A stretch of 64,000 bases of DNA from Apoderus coryli (GCA_911728435.2 OU452205.1:14514260-14578259), one strand, 5' to 3'; positions 1 to 12,170 are shown, numbered from the stretch's first letter. Program-made: numbers and translations. The notes: generated by a model not told the origin, from the letters alone.

Positions 1-2703
1 TAATTACTATCCATTAAATAAACTATCAGTAATAGCTGACAAACTTGAGAAATTAACATCAAAATCACGACAACACCGATTGAAAATGTCACACATAAAG
101 TAAACAGGACTTTGTAACAAAATATTAGTCCTGGCTGGGCCCACAGTGAACGGTACGAGATGTCGAGCACCTAATCGCGGAACGCGGAATCTGATACATC
201 CTAATAGATATGGGCAATCAACGGCACAGTGCAACAATTTGTATAAAAACTTGACTGCGTGAATATTTCTTCTGGTCAAGAGGGAAGGTTCATTGAAACG
301 CAAGAACAAAGACGCATGATCTACTCCCCGTGGAGGATAAACATTGTCGGCTTTATAGGCTAGGTATTTAAGGAAACGGCGCTGAACAGACTCTAAGGAT
401 CTAATATGAGTATTATATATTGGGTTCCATATAATCGCGGCAAATTCCAGTTTAGATCTAACAAAAGCATAAAACAAAAGCTTAACCGTGAAAACATCGT
501 TGAATTGCCCACAATTCCTAATAATGAAACCCAACATTCTATTTGCACTCAATACTACACTGACGGTCTGCTGGATAAATGTAAATTCACTGTCGAAGAC
601 AACACCCAAATCTTTAATCTCGCTGAGCCTTTCCAAGGACTCATTGTTCAATTGATAATCAAAATTCAATGCGTTCTTTAGTCTGGAATAGCTAACGATC
701 TTGCATTTAGATACATTAAGCTCTAAACGATTGTCCGTGCACCAGGTACACAGAGTGTTCAAATTACTCTGCAGATGATCGCAGTCATTCGGGGAATTAA
801 TGGGCTGGAATATCTTAAGATCGTCAGCATAAGCAAGCCTACCACACGTAAAAGACTCAATTAGGTCATTAATGAAAATATTGAATAACAAAGGACCGAG
901 ATTGGAGCCCTGTGGAACTCCCGAGCTGGAGGGAAAAACAAAAGACTTAAAGCCTTCATATTCTACAAATTGTAATCGTTCGAACAGATATGATCGGAAG
1001 AAGTTGACCAAACGATAAGAGAAACCAAAATTCTGCAGTTTATACAACAATATGTAGTGATCTATACGGTCAAATGCTTTGCAAAAATCGGTATAAATCA
1101 CGTCCACCTGCCGGAGACCATCGATAGCTGAACATATGTTCTCAGATAACACAGCCAAATTAGAAACACATGAACGACCACTCAAGAACCCATGTTGATG
1201 CTCAGAGAATCTATTCTGAATCTGAGAATAAATTTTCTCATATATTACAATCTCAAGAACTTTAGAGAAATTACAAAGAAGGGAAATTGGCCTGTAGTTG
1301 CTAATCACATCAGACTTTCCTGATTTTAGGATAGGCGTAACTCTTGCTGTTTTCCAGCAAACAGGAAACGTGGAAGACTCAAGAATTTGCTTAAAAATAT
1401 GTTGCAATGGTGCAGAAAGCACACTGATGCAGTCTTTCACGAGGAAACTAGGGAGACCATCTGTGCCACATGTAAGCTTATTGTTAAGAGATTTACCAGC
1501 CTTGATAATATCATCGATAGTAATATCAATAACATCAACAGTATCCGCATATGGCATCTGCATAATATCATCAGAGATGGGACGCGAATCAACATAAACA
1601 TTGTGGAAGAATCCTGCAAATGCATCAACTATATCATGAGGAGAGGTATATATGTTTTCGTCAGCAACCATTGTGCCGGGAATTCTAGAGTGATTCCGCT
1701 TACTTTGCAGAAATGACCAAAATTGACGAGGATCACTCTTAATCGACTGTTCGCAATTAGAAACGTAGTGTGATGATGCCTGTTTTATTTGAGTTTTTAA
1801 TAATCTCCTAAGAGACATAAATTTATCTCGATAATAATCAGACTTGAACCTGCAGAAATTTTTATGTGCTTTCTCTTTCTTGTGTATATTATCAATTATC
1901 TCTCTAGTAAAATAAACCGGAAACCTTCTTTTACGCTTAACTTTTAAGGGAACACATGTCTGAAATACGCTGTCAAGGACACGATATAGCTCACCACAAG
2001 ACTGGTCCACATTTGCAGAGTCATAAACATCCGACCAATCAGCATCAAATATTAAACTATACATAAGAGGAAAGTCCGCTTTTCTGAAATTGTATACATT
2101 CTGAGGATTGCCCTTAATACCAAAGTTGTCAGTACTAGGCATACTAGCCACAAAATCAACTTGTAAACTTGGATGATACGCATCTTCGCTGACAAGGGGA
2201 ATATCATTCCTGGTAACATTGCATTCGAAATTACACAAAACTAGGTCGAGAAATCGGCCGCTCACATTAGGTACCCTGTTATATTGAAAAAGGTTAGCAG
2301 TTGAAATAAAGCTGTTAATTATAATGCTTTTCCTATCGGTGGTGTGAACATTCGTGTTAAACAACGGTACATTAAAATCGCCAATAACAATCACATTATT
2401 ATCATTAAAAACACTTGATGTGGCAAAATGTTCGAAAAAAAGATCAAAATCATCATTTGTTACCTGAGGGGGAATATATATAACAATAAAATAAACAACC
2501 AAAAATCCAACAGTAACTTTACAGCAAATAATATCTATCAATGGGACCATGTTCACAAAGTCTTCTAAAATAATTAACTCTGAGCCATATCTATCAGCCA
2601 CGCCAATAAGTACGCCCCCACCCTTTGTTTCACGTACTGCATCAAATCGTCTGTCACGGCGGTAGACACTAAAACTTATCCTACAGACTTGTTGAATGAC
2701 CAT
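1..2703 (-). mobile_element. Jockey-group non-LTR retrotransposon, 5'-truncated, 3' end outside the window
   Basis: The element carries an endonuclease-reverse transcriptase ORF on the minus strand and runs off the left edge after the stop codon at 7-9. A second copy at 14201-15918 is closely similar over its whole length and shows what is missing here: about 340 bases of 3' UTR and an (AAT)n tail. The 5' side is truncated. The ORF opens in the middle of the endonuclease domain, just after an in-frame stop about 45 bases upstream of the ATG, and no ORF1 is seen. 5' truncation is the normal result of incomplete target-primed reverse transcription. Confidence 0.9.
7..2703 (-). CDS. Endonuclease-reverse transcriptase (ORF2) of a Jockey-group retrotransposon, N-terminally truncated
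   Basis: An 898-residue ORF without internal stops. The N-terminal third is the C-terminal part of an APE-like endonuclease: GGGVLIGV (about residue 29), VIGDFNV (about 105), RFLDLVLCN (about 150) and DAYHPSL at the place of the usual SDH motif. The endonuclease front with its NxR and ETW motifs is absent. The reverse transcriptase follows: NYRPISLL (about 472), YTDFCKAFDRIDHYI, SSGVPQGSNLGPLLFNIF and the catalytic AYADDLKIF (about 626). A C-terminal domain of about 200 residues typical of Jockey/CR1-type elements ends in SLFNG. The ATG at 2703 is only the first Met after a stop and not a natural start. The protein is inferred to be non-functional for autonomous movement because the endonuclease is incomplete. 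Confidence 0.88.
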   Translation of the reverse strand: MVIQQVCRISFSVYRRDRRFDAVRETKGGGVLIGVADRYGSELIILEDFVNMVPLIDIICCKVTVGFLVVYFIVIYIPPQVTNDDFDLFFEHFATSSVFNDNNVIVIGDFNVPLFNTNVHTTDRKSIIINSFISTANLFQYNRVPNVSGRFLDLVLCNFECNVTRNDIPLVSEDAYHPSLQVDFVASMPSTDNFGIKGNPQNVYNFRKADFPLMYSLIFDADWSDVYDSANVDQSCGELYRVLDSVFQTCVPLKVKRKRRFPVYFTREIIDNIHKKEKAHKNFCRFKSDYYRDKFMSLRRLLKTQIKQASSHYVSNCEQSIKSDPRQFWSFLQSKRNHSRIPGTMVADENIYTSPHDIVDAFAGFFHNVYVDSRPISDDIMQMPYADTVDVIDITIDDIIKAGKSLNNKLTCGTDGLPSFLVKDCISVLSAPLQHIFKQILESSTFPVCWKTARVTPILKSGKSDVISNYRPISLLCNFSKVLEIVIYEKIYSQIQNRFSEHQHGFLSGRSCVSNLAVLSENICSAIDGLRQVDVIYTDFCKAFDRIDHYILLYKLQNFGFSYRLVNFFRSYLFERLQFVEYEGFKSFVFPSSSGVPQGSNLGPLLFNIFINDLIESFTCGRLAYADDLKIFQPINSPNDCDHLQSNLNTLCTWCTDNRLELNVSKCKIVSYSRLKNALNFDYQLNNESLERLSEIKDLGVVFDSEFTFIQQTVSVVLSANRMLGFIIRNCGQFNDVFTVKLLFYAFVRSKLEFAAIIWNPIYNTHIRSLESVQRRFLKYLAYKADNVYPPRGVDHASLFLRFNEPSLLTRRNIHAVKFLYKLLHCAVDCPYLLGCIRFRVPRLGARHLVPFTVGPARTNILLQSPVYFMCDIFNRCCRDFDVNFSSLSAITDSLFNG

Positions 2704-3526
2704 TCTTAGTAATATAGAATTAACACAAAAATAGTTTATGGGTCTTTAAATATGCGAAATATTCAATATACGAAATGAGGAATAAACAAATAAAAATACA
2801 AAGCCTAACACCATCACCATAATTTATTATTATAGTTCCAGTTCATGACCATTCTCAGCAAACAATTAGGTTAATATCTAAGATGAAAAATATAATTTAA
2901 GTTGTCAACATCGAGTAAGGTTTATATACAATGTACACCCAGATTTAAAACAAACATTCTCCGTTACGGTTTACATAATAAATCGTTACTAATCAACCAA
3001 TTAATTCGATTATCAAAAAATAATCGAATAAATTGAGTCAAAGCACATTATAAAAAACGTTGATTATTTTATAACAAATTCTAATCTAATTTTTGCGCAG
3101 GCAAGAAGTAAGCACTTCATTGAATCCAATTATCTATATCAGGAGGATTTATTTATAACAAGCTTGTTTCATAATGTAACATTAATTATATACGAAATTT
3201 GACTGACAGTATCATGATTTCGGCGCCGTTTCGTTGATTCTGTTGGGTAACAAGTTTGTTATTTATGTGTTACCACTGAAACTATTATTGTTGCAAAATG
3301 TCATTGTTTTAAATAAATTTACTGGATAATTATTATTATTACAATCCCCTAACGCCGAATTCTCTGTTCACCAATAAATAAATGAAAAGTAGTAAATCGA
3401 GTATTTATGCGAACCACACAGTGCAATAAGAAAATAGTGTTCGAATATTACTGCCAAAAAATAAAACATACAATATCATCACGAAAATAACAACAAATAA
3501 AAATTAGGTCGAAAAGAAAAACAAAG
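2704..3526. other. Non-coding AT-rich stretch
   Basis: No credible ORF or RNA gene is visible. The sequence is AT-rich and shows no clear repeat structure to the eye. It separates the truncated Jockey element from the MITE. Confidence 0.5.
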
Positions 3527-3799
3527 ATGAAAAATAATTTCGTGGCATAGCGGAAAAAATGACTGGTTTTACCTTTTACCTACACAAGGGACTTTGTTTA
3601 ATTTAGCAGGGCTTCAGTCTAATTCAGTAGAACCAGACCGAGGCATGGACCGACAGATACTGACGAATTCGTTTCGCTCATATTATGAGCTCGTCAGACT
3701 ACCATAATCGTTGCCCATCTACAATATCGGTGCCTACAAAATTCCTTTTGTAGGTAAAATCAGTCATTTTGACCGCTATGCCACGAAATTATTTTTCAT
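3527..3799. mobile_element. MITE with about 45-bp terminal inverted repeats, copy 1
   Basis: The left end ATGAAAAATAATTTCGTGGC continues into ATAGCGG. The right end is its reverse complement, CCGCTATGCCACG running on to TTTTTCAT. The repeats continue inward (aatgactggttttacct against aggtaaaatcagtcatt). There is no coding capacity, so it is a non-autonomous DNA transposon. A longer, inverted copy lies at 63372-63769 and a degraded piece at about 21343-21428. The internal part shared by all copies contains a run of TCGTCAG, CTGTCG and CAGTCTAATTC motifs. Superfamily was not determined and no clear target-site duplication is visible. Confidence 0.85.
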
Positions 3800-4650
3800 T
3801 TATATTTACGGACAAAAATTCATTTTATAAAAACAAAGATGTTCCTAGAAGGAAAAAATAATAATAATTATGGTGTAGTGGAGGAAAATGGTAGAACAAG
3901 GGACTCAACGAAAATCAATTTTACGAATTTGTAGAACTACAACTGACACATTTTACGGAATAGGAAGTTCACTGACAGGCTAATTTGTGATCGGATATCG
4001 CAATCGTATAAATGTTAGCAAACACAATAATGCAAATGTATGACACATGTCAAAATTGTGTCAAATTCTATTTAACTACGGTTTTAATTATCAATCAAGT
4101 ATAACTGTTGTTATATTTTGTAAATTATTAATTATCTGCTAAGCAAAATAATATATATTTATTTGCCTTATTTTTAAATTATTATTAATACAAAAGAAAA
4201 ACACATAATAGTTATTTACCTAACAAGTACTTTTCCCCACGGGACGATAGTTGACGGAACATAACGCGCAGTGGAGTTCGGTCATTTGTCAAGTGCGAAA
4301 AAATGTGTTAGGTACAAATTTTTTGCTACGACCGCTTCAAATTTTACAGTAACATGCGGCATTCTCGTTTAATGTTTATTAACCTCAACTGTCGATTGGC
4401 AATTCAGGTGACAACAATAATTCACAAATGTGTCAAATATACCTTTTGTCATAATATCAGGTATTAATGTGTCATAGAGAAAAATGATAAAATTTTCGAT
4501 TTTTAGCTTAACAGGTTATCATTATTTGCTGGATAAACAGAAGTAAGCTATAAGTACTTCTTCTTTTAATGTGGATAAACAGTTATTAATATTATGTGTA
4601 ACAAATCAAGCACTACCTGACTATATATTGGTTACAGAAATACTGAAACC

Positions 4651-4729
4651 AGTGCCGAAAAGTAACTTTACAGCATTGAGTGCCGAAAAGTGACTTTACT
4701 GCACTGGGTGCGGAAAAGTACAACTCTCC
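4651..4729. repeat. Tandem repeat, 28-bp unit, nearly three copies
   Basis: Units start at 4651, 4679 and 4707. The shared core is AGTGCCGAAAAGT followed by ACTTTAC and a GCAYTG end. The first two units are full length and differ at a few bases; the third starts GGTGCGGAAAAGT and breaks down after about 20 bases. Function is unknown. Confidence 0.7.
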
Positions 4730-5349
4730 TCACTAAAAAAAGCGTAGTCAAAAACAAATATTGTTGCATGAAGTACTTGTATTTGTCTGCAAAATTTGCA
4801 TGTTAGGTACTGTCAATAGGAGAAAAAATATTATTAAAATAATTATATTCATTTATTATATGCTCGTAAACAGAGATTTAAATTAATTAATCTTTTAAAA
4901 TAATTGGAATCTAATCTAGCTTTAATTAAAAATCTCTACGGCTATAATTATATCCCTAAAGAAGGAAAAACGCAAATATTTCAAAAGCTCTTCATACGTT
5001 AAGAAAGTAGTTATTATTTCTTAATATACTTACATTCATGGAATTCCTGCTACATTCTATTGACAAGTCTGCTAACACTACAAATGTTGTCACAAGAAAT
5101 CCATTCAAAACGGAAAACTTTTAAATCTGGATTCTAAAAACAGGTAAGTAATAATTTTTTTTAATTTTAATCCATTCCTAAAATCTTAATAGACCATAAT
5201 ATTATGGCAGCATTTCTCTTCTACTACCATCGTTTTAAGTTGTTACTATACCAATAAAATTATTAAACAGCTTTATACTTATATGTATACAAAAATTTAC
5301 AACTGAAAAATAAAACAGCTGGAATCGTCATTATTTTCTTATTATATCT

Positions 5350-5800
5350 CAGACATTCTAACTTTGAAGTGGTCACTAAATGCCGACCGGTCACCAGTCT
5401 CGCGTCTACATATCTCTAATTAAATCTGATACTGATACTACTACCTATAAAAATAATAATAATCCGATATACAAGAAGAAAGAACGGATCACGCCATAAG
5501 AGAGAATGAACCCCGTGCCGTGCGCGAGAATCAACATAGAAACCGATAAATATGAAGTGAGGGAGCTGCTTGATTGTCTTCTCGGTTCGCTCCTTAACTT
5601 TAGCACGCTCACAATAATAATCATCATACCAACTCCATGTGTATATTAAAGTACGAAGTTGCTTCTGATGAAAGAAAGAGAGAGACAGATAGCTCCCCAG
5701 AACTTCATCAGTAAAAGGAGTTTCGGAAATTAATTAAATTAAGTGTGCCGCTTCTAAGACGCGAAGATAATTATTGATTATTGTTCACTTTATGATGGCT
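5350..5800. other. GC-richer island in AT-rich DNA, possible conserved non-coding element
   Basis: The base composition differs from its surroundings: the stretch has several CpGs, the segment CCGTGCCGTGCGCGAG, and purine-rich AAAGAGAGAGAGACAG. No ORF of known family and no transposon signature is seen. It may be regulatory or an old unique sequence; this is inference from composition only. Confidence 0.3.
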
Positions 5801-8639
5801 TCGGTTTTATTGGATTCGAGGTATATCTTTTATATTAATATTCTTGAACATTTAATTTCAATTCAATAATTTGATTATACTCAAAACTTTCTTACAATAT
5901 TTAAATTTGTATCTTTTATTTTAACTTGAAAAAGCATAATATGAATTTACTTTGTCAGTTTTGCTTGTGGATCCAGCTTAGTTGCGGCCCAAATGGGGTT
6001 GTCAGTGGGTTAAAATTACCACAAAATTTTTGTATACACTTTTTTCACGATTTATTTAAAAATTATGAAATCTTACGATATTCTACAAAAAAAGATGTTC
6101 TTGTTGAACTAAAATAATGGCAGGCACCGTTTTCGGGTTAAATCGTTTTGAATTTTTGTTGCAATGCATAGGTACTTCTTATTAGAAATTATGACAAAAA
6201 CCAAATCATAATAGATTGACAAAAAAAAAACAGTTTATTTGACAAATTGATGACAGATGCGTCATTCGTATTTTAAACAGTAGTTTAGTTAAAAATAGGA
6301 TTTTGGCTATCAAAATGCCAGAATTTACGAAGCGAGAATTTCGTGCACAGTGGAAAATGCAAATTTTTTAATAACACACAATGCATACTCTGAAACATGA
6401 TTCATACTAATTTAAATCCATTGCTTCTTAAAAACGGTTCACAATTGGTCTATGAAACAAGAGTACCTTTTTGCAGAACAGTTTGGTCTATTAAAATGTT
6501 TCTAAAAGTTTTAAGTGCTTATCTATTATGAATATTATACAACATCTGTAAAGAATAAACTTATTATCTCTGGTGCCTTTTCCAATGTGATAAAGGGATT
6601 AGTACCTACCTATAAAAGGGTCTTTTTAGTCGAAAATATTATGTTTGTTTATGGATTTTTGGAAAAATAAATGCATATATTGAAAAGGATTATCGAAATA
6701 CCTTCATATAAATTAAATGTCGGACTATTATTATTATATACAGAAGCTATTTGGAGGGCGTACATGGTTTCCCATATCAAAGAATATATATAAAGGGCTA
6801 ATAAAATATTAACAATGGGTTTTAGGCCAGTCCGCTGTTCGGAAGAATGAGGAGTAATTATAAAATCGTATTGTTCCTTGCTTTACAAATGGTAGTGACT
6901 GGTTAATCTTTTGAACGACCTCCAACATAAGATACCTAAGTAACAACAATCATTACAGTCAATATAAAAATGTATTTTATTTCTAAAATTACTCACCCTG
7001 TAGTTGCATTTTATAGCGTTGTATTTTAAAATGCCTTCTTTCTTATTGGCTATGTTCAGTCTATAGTACCTACTTCTCATTTTTGTGAAGCAATTTGGCA
7101 ATGCAATCCTTTCCAAGTGAGATTCGTTCTGAATTTCTCTAAAGTTTCTTAATAGTAATCAACGTAAAGCTTCCGTAAGTTTTTTTTGTTTACTCTTTTT
7201 AATTGAAGGCCTTTTTGTTTTGCAAATCAATTTTAATAAAGATTAATGTTTGTTTCTTTTAGTAGTGGAATTATATTCAGTTTTCAATTGTAATTAAAAG
7301 TTTCGTATGGGAATTATTCGTAATTATATTAATTTCCCTATTTTAAGTTGTACAAGTAATGACCAAGATTTGTAGTTATTCATTTTTATTATTCATTTTA
7401 ATTATTAAATTTAGTTGATTTGAGCCCAAACCCTTGCGTTTTATTTCAAATAAAGCTTTCGTTATGTTGGTGAACAGAAGGGTCGTTTAATTAGAGTTTT
7501 TCTTTTAAATAAATTATGGGTGACCAGCATAGATCCAGAATTATAAAAGGTTAGTTAATTTTATATTATTTTAATACAGATTAATAAAGTTGATATTCTT
7601 TGTTTGCTCTTAATTAAAACTTGAAGTACAAGCCGCTCGTAAAGCTTGAATCGAACCAGTAGCAATAGCATATCGGGGTTCAATTGGATTGAGCTATAAA
7701 ATTAGTATTCTTTCTGAATGTAAACAATACCCGCCAATTCAAGATGGTTACAATTCAGGCACATTTATGCAAAATGGTCATGGAAAATTGCGACAAATGA
7801 GTGCGTATGTGTATGCAAAGCCGTGGAGGCCATTTGCTCGATGAGTTATTCCATAAATAACACTATCCTATGTGCTTTATGATTCAATAAAAAACTTACA
7901 ATCAAAGGACTAAAAACTGTGTTTTCTATTTAATTCAAAAATTGCTTTGATTTTGGGACACCCTTTATAATCAAATGTTAATAATGAAAAAATTATTTGG
8001 ACTTGTTGAAAACCCTGCAAACCTTTTAAAGACAGTACTCAAAAACCACTGCAAACCTCAAATAAAATTAAATAACAAAATAAAATACAAGTTACTCCCC
8101 ATAATATATCTATCGTATCTGTATAGGTACGTATACCAAAAAATTAAGATGCACTTTTTTAAATGCGAACATTATCAAGCACAATCATCAGTAACAATAC
8201 AACCGAAAAACGATATCGCGCCATTATCGCGTTTCGGTCTCCTTTAAACAAAACCAGCAAACAATAATAAGACAATGGCATGGGATCCCCGCAAAGGTAA
8301 TTCGGAGAAGTGAACTCAACACGCACACGGAATGGAACATATCAAGACTGCAATATAAATGTTTAATACTTTATATCTACTTATAAGAAGTTATGTGAGA
8401 CCATATGGTTCCAAGAGGGAAAAGTAAAAAACAGTTTACAAAACACTTTGATATATCTTTTTTTGGTAAATTTGAATTACTAATTTATTATCACCAGTTT
8501 ATTCAATAAAAATCAATGATAAAAAGCTTAGATTTGCAGTCAGTCATAAATACCGCTGGAAATTCTGATCTTCACCTATAGCACGTTCGTCTTACGAAAT
8601 AATCCGCTGTACTAGAAATTAAGGATCTGGGGTACAGGT

Positions 8640-8995
8640 AATATATAGTCTAAATACTGTAGGAAAGCATTGTATAATTGATAGGTACTAGGTACGCCGC
8701 TTTTCTAACATTAAGCAAGCTACTCCTAATCAAGGCTGTCGTTCGACCGGTCATGTCGTACGCGTCAGCAGCATGGAGACAAGCATCGAGGTCATACCAG
8801 AGGAAAATTGAAGCAAAAGAGGATAATGCTATCAGAATAGCTCTCGACGCACCATGGTACGTGAGGAACGACTACATCTGTAGGGATTTGAGTCTTAACT
8901 TCTTGAGGGAACATCTCGCACAGCCGGAAGCTTGAATAGGCTGAGCGACATCAGAATCCACTTCTGCGGGCAGCGGTGGACTACGACTCCGAGGA
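8640..8995 (+). pseudogene. Relic of the C-terminal region of a Jockey-clade reverse transcriptase
   Basis: The frame translates to LLLIKAVVRPVMSYASAAW, then a stretch with KIEAKEDNAIRIALDAPWYV and RNDYICRDLSLNFLREHL. This is the conserved post-RT block of Jockey-clade elements (the K-vvRP-l-YAs-vW and n-alR-a-gAPWyvrN patterns). The open part ends at a stop near 8934, and no RT catalytic core lies upstream. It is a short, decayed fragment from a subfamily other than the one at 7-2703. Confidence 0.75.
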
Positions 8996-9539
8996 ACCAG
9001 CAAGGATGTTTAAGAGGCCAAGTATGACTCTCTAGTCGAGACAACGACGCTCCTAGCGGTATTCAAAGCAGAGGCAAAGCAATGCGAAAAAAACGGGAGA
9101 ATTTCCAATTACTCATGCAGCAGATGAGACGAAAAAGAATAGGTTCAGGCCTTCTGAAATCAAAATAAGAGACTCCATGTAGCTGTGATCAGATGGCTCA
9201 TTTAACCGCAGATGTTTAGTGGGCATTAGCTGGCCCATCTTCCAAAGTTTGAGTCCCACACGCACCGGCGGATTACAGGAAGTCGTGTCGCAAATGCACA
9301 ATTTCTATTATTGTGAAAGTGTAACTTTCTATGACCCGCACCCTATACTAGTATAGTACAGACGCGGGGTATTATTTCGATGTGGAGATTTAGATGGGAA
9401 TAAACATTTTAGGGTCCCCATCATGTTTTTGCAACAGTGAATGTCTGTAATAACTATATCAAGTGTTTAAAGTTTAAAGGATGGAAATTCATATATGTAT
9501 AACAATAATAATAATAACCACCACCATCAAGAACTTTGC
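8996..9539. other. Non-coding, probably decayed repeat DNA
   Basis: No supported gene. The stretch lies between two retrotransposon relics of the same orientation and may be part of one of them (3' UTR or 5' region), but no diagnostic motif is left. Confidence 0.35.
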
Positions 9540-10480
9540 TGCCATAGAACCGGATGAAATTAATACCTACTGGTAGAAAATACCATCCTCATTTGGCCCG
9601 CATTTTCGATGCGTGGCGAAGTGGACGCAGCAAATTCCAACTTGGTTTGTCGAGGAGCGGTCAGCAATAATTCCAAGGAACGGGGTTTTGTCGGATCCAA
9701 CGAACTACAATCCAATAACATGTTTAAACGCTTATTAAAAGGCGTTCACTAAAATTTTATACAAGCGGATACTGAACGCGTTTGATCCGGTGTTTCGTGG
9801 GGTATCCGAGCATCGTGGGTCAAAGAGGGGTGTTGCTGGCTGTCGTAAATGTCTGCTGATAGATTGAACTGTCACGCAGGATTCTGTGCAGTTTAAACGG
9901 AATCTCTCGATGGTCTGGATCGACTATCGTAAGGTTTTGACTCAACTATGGACCACCTTGCTGACAATATTGGTCTCGGTGATGAGATGCATAAAGCGGA
10001 TGGAGGACTCATTTTGCCGTAACAATAGGCGACACATGGACTTTAACTGGAGTGGTAACCTTCAGAAGAGGCATCTTCCAAGAAGATTCTCTTAGTCCCT
10101 TTCTGTTTTGTATCTCTCTACTACCACTGTCAGTTTCCCTGCGAAACACGCGCGGATACTTCTGCGGCACACCTTCAGCCGGGAGGCATAAGGTCACTCA
10201 CCAATTTTTTATGGATGACCTGAAACTGCGTATGCTTTCTGGGAAAAAGTTCTAAAGAACACAATAATCGTAGTTCAGCAGTATAATCATGACATTGGCA
10301 TTGTTGTTCAGGATCAACAAATGAAGGAATTAAGAAAGGACGCCAAGCTGAACTTAATCGCCATGATGCGGCTTTACGTGTGCTGTATTTCCATCTGCGG
10401 CACTCGTACGGTATTGATAAAACCTCCGTGCCCCGGTACACTTTTGCTAATCTGCCATCCATAGATAATTAGGCATGACG
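9540..10480 (+). pseudogene. Relic of an R2-group (restriction-like endonuclease type) reverse transcriptase
   Basis: Reading across frames gives the order of RT motifs: VEERSAIIPRNGVLSDPTNY, PITCLNAY, SEHRGSKRGVAGCRKCLLID, then after a stop TVTQDSVQFKRNLSMVWIDY. After a damaged stretch follow GIFQEDSLSPFLFCISLLPL and, at about 10200, THQFFMDDLKLRMLS with an MDD catalytic box. The motifs RPITCL, RGSKRGVAGC, WIDYRKxF and GDSLSPLLF resemble the R4-type elements at 42766-55386, so this belongs to the same broad group though not to the same subfamily. Several stops and frameshifts make it non-functional. The C-terminal endonuclease is not recognisable. Confidence 0.72.
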
Positions 10481-10817
10481 AACATTATTGTTAAGGAGAA
10501 CGACCTTCGTAGGATGTACCCACGGCAAACTTAGCAAGCAGGTTGCAGAAGGAAGTCATACTCGCCTGCTTAAGCACAAGAGTGGGATTCTCACTCACGA
10601 ACAATGCGGAGTATGGAGTGGATGAGAACTATACGGCTATGCTCCCCTGCCCCCTGACACCTGGCGAGGTCGAAGACGGTCGGGACGATGGGCCCCGTCT
10701 GTGTCTGTACGCATCAGACACACTTCTTTTCATTTCTCGAGCTGGAGGTACAGATAGAGGGATAATCAACATCACTGGAGATAGGCCGCACCATTCTATT
10801 TTGGCCAACCGAAGAGA

Positions 10818-11140
10818 CATAATAATAATAAGTTTATTTGCAGTTCAAACTAAGATACAATTCTATATTATATAATTTATATGTATATCTACCTGAAAAA
10901 TAAAGAACTACAAAATGGGCAGAATGGCAGTAGAAAATTGATATGGAAATTCACTCCAAAATTAAATACCATATCCAAAGTACCGTCAATGTAAGGTTAA
11001 ATTATGACAAATATAAGTACAAAAAAACATTGAATTGAAATTACAAATTTGAAAAATTACATAAAATATATACAATTTCAAAAATATGTGAAAAAATCCC
11101 TTCAAAATAGTGGGAAATTACGGATCGTGTCAAAGTGGAT
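10818..11140 (-). mobile_element. Possible 3' end of a minus-strand CR1-like element
   Basis: The start, (ATA)n followed by AGTTTATTTGCAGTTCAAAC, closely resembles the 3' ends of the CR1-like fragments at 19668 and 22721 ((AAT)n then TTTATTYGCA). Read on the minus strand this is a 3' UTR closing with an (ATT)n tail. No coding remnant was identified behind it, so the boundary at about 11140 is a guess. Confidence 0.4.
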
Positions 11141-11229
11141 TCAATAATTTTTCACGAATTTGTTTTTAAAAGTATAAACACATAATTTTTTAGATAATCA
11201 GGTATGCTTTATAGTGTTTATAAATTTGA

Positions 11230-12170
11230 AAAGAAAATGATCGCTCAAGAATAGGAGTGCTGTGGCTTGGGAGCGAAAGAAGATTGCTGAACTTAATGTT
11301 ATGCATATGAAGTTGCTGAAGTGATGAATGTAAGTAATAGTACTGTTTGGAGCATTCTTAAGGACAATTTGTTATATCCATACCACAACCAACGCGTCCA
11401 AGCACTAATTCCTGCTGAGTTTCCTCTAATTATGGGAATCTGTCAATAGCTTTTGCACAAAATTGTTCAAATTCCTCAACTACGGATGTTGATTTTGTTT
11501 ACTAATGAAATGTAATAAGGAATGTTTACAATAATCAATCAGGGTGTGATGAAAATCCGCATGCGATACTTGAAGATCATTCCCAACATCAGTGCTCGAT
11601 GACGTTTGGATTGGAATTGTGGGTGACTGCTCAATTGGACCTGTATTTTTACCAGGAAGACTTACCAGAGCGGCATATGGCTACTATCTGGAACACACGC
11701 TTCCTGGATTTCTGGAAAGCCTACCATTGGCAATAAGAAATGCGATGAGGTTTATGCACGATCGTGCATTTTAGTCGGGTTGCACATGAGTTTTTAACAG
11801 AAACATACGGAAATCGCTGGATTGGCCGAGATGGAATTTGTAGTTTTCGTCGGTTTATCTGAAGACATATCTATATTAAATTACAGTCAGTGGCCTACAT
11901 TTTTCTTTTCAATAATTTTTATTACGTTTCCCTCCTAACGCCACTTGACTTAATAATTTTGATCTAGTTAAGGCCATATAAATTTCAAGGAAATCGGTAA
12001 GGATATTTGACTCAATTAAAAAAATCGGTATTTACAAAAAAAAATTAACACACTGTATCTTGGAAACAATGCATTTCCGTATGATTATGGGAACATTTTT
12101 TCATAAAATAACCTTAGAAATCTCCACGTTAAATATTGTCGCGTTGTTTTGAAACACCCTGTTTATATTT
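11230..12170 (+). mobile_element. Decayed mariner/Tc1-like transposon with transposase relic
   Basis: A transposase relic runs from about 11230 to 11890. Legible pieces are SILKDNLLYPYHNQRVQAL (end of the DNA-binding part), VWIGIVGDCSIGPVFLPGRL, YYLEHTLPGFLESLPLAIRN, MRFMHDRAF (normally W-F-MHDGAPAHF, second catalytic Asp) and GNRWIGRDG. Stops and frameshifts are frequent. The block up to GAAACACCCTGTTTATA near 12152-12168 looks like a right terminal repeat of this kind of element; a matching left end was not found. Confidence 0.65.

Larger units (their letters stand above)
3800..8639. other. Non-coding intergenic DNA with small repeats
   Basis: About 4.8 kb without a recognisable gene. It contains a 28-bp tandem repeat (4651-4729), a GC-richer island (5350-5800) and, at about 7957-7975, a motif GGGACACCCTTTATA of the kind found at ends of mariner-like elements, with no partner identified. 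The short ORFs here show no family signature. Confidence 0.45.

Noticed and set aside
7640..7680. tRNA-like T-arm motif (GGTTCGATTC on the minus strand)
   Set aside because: No acceptor, D or anticodon stem could be built around it.
9113..9301. Minus-strand ORF at 9113-9301
   Set aside because: No family resemblance; lies between relics on the plus strand and is likely chance.
10543..10875. 110-codon ORF after the R2-group relic as part of its polymerase
   Set aside because: A phrase like CLYASDTLLFI faintly resembles an RT catalytic box but lacks flanking motifs and follows an already complete motif series.
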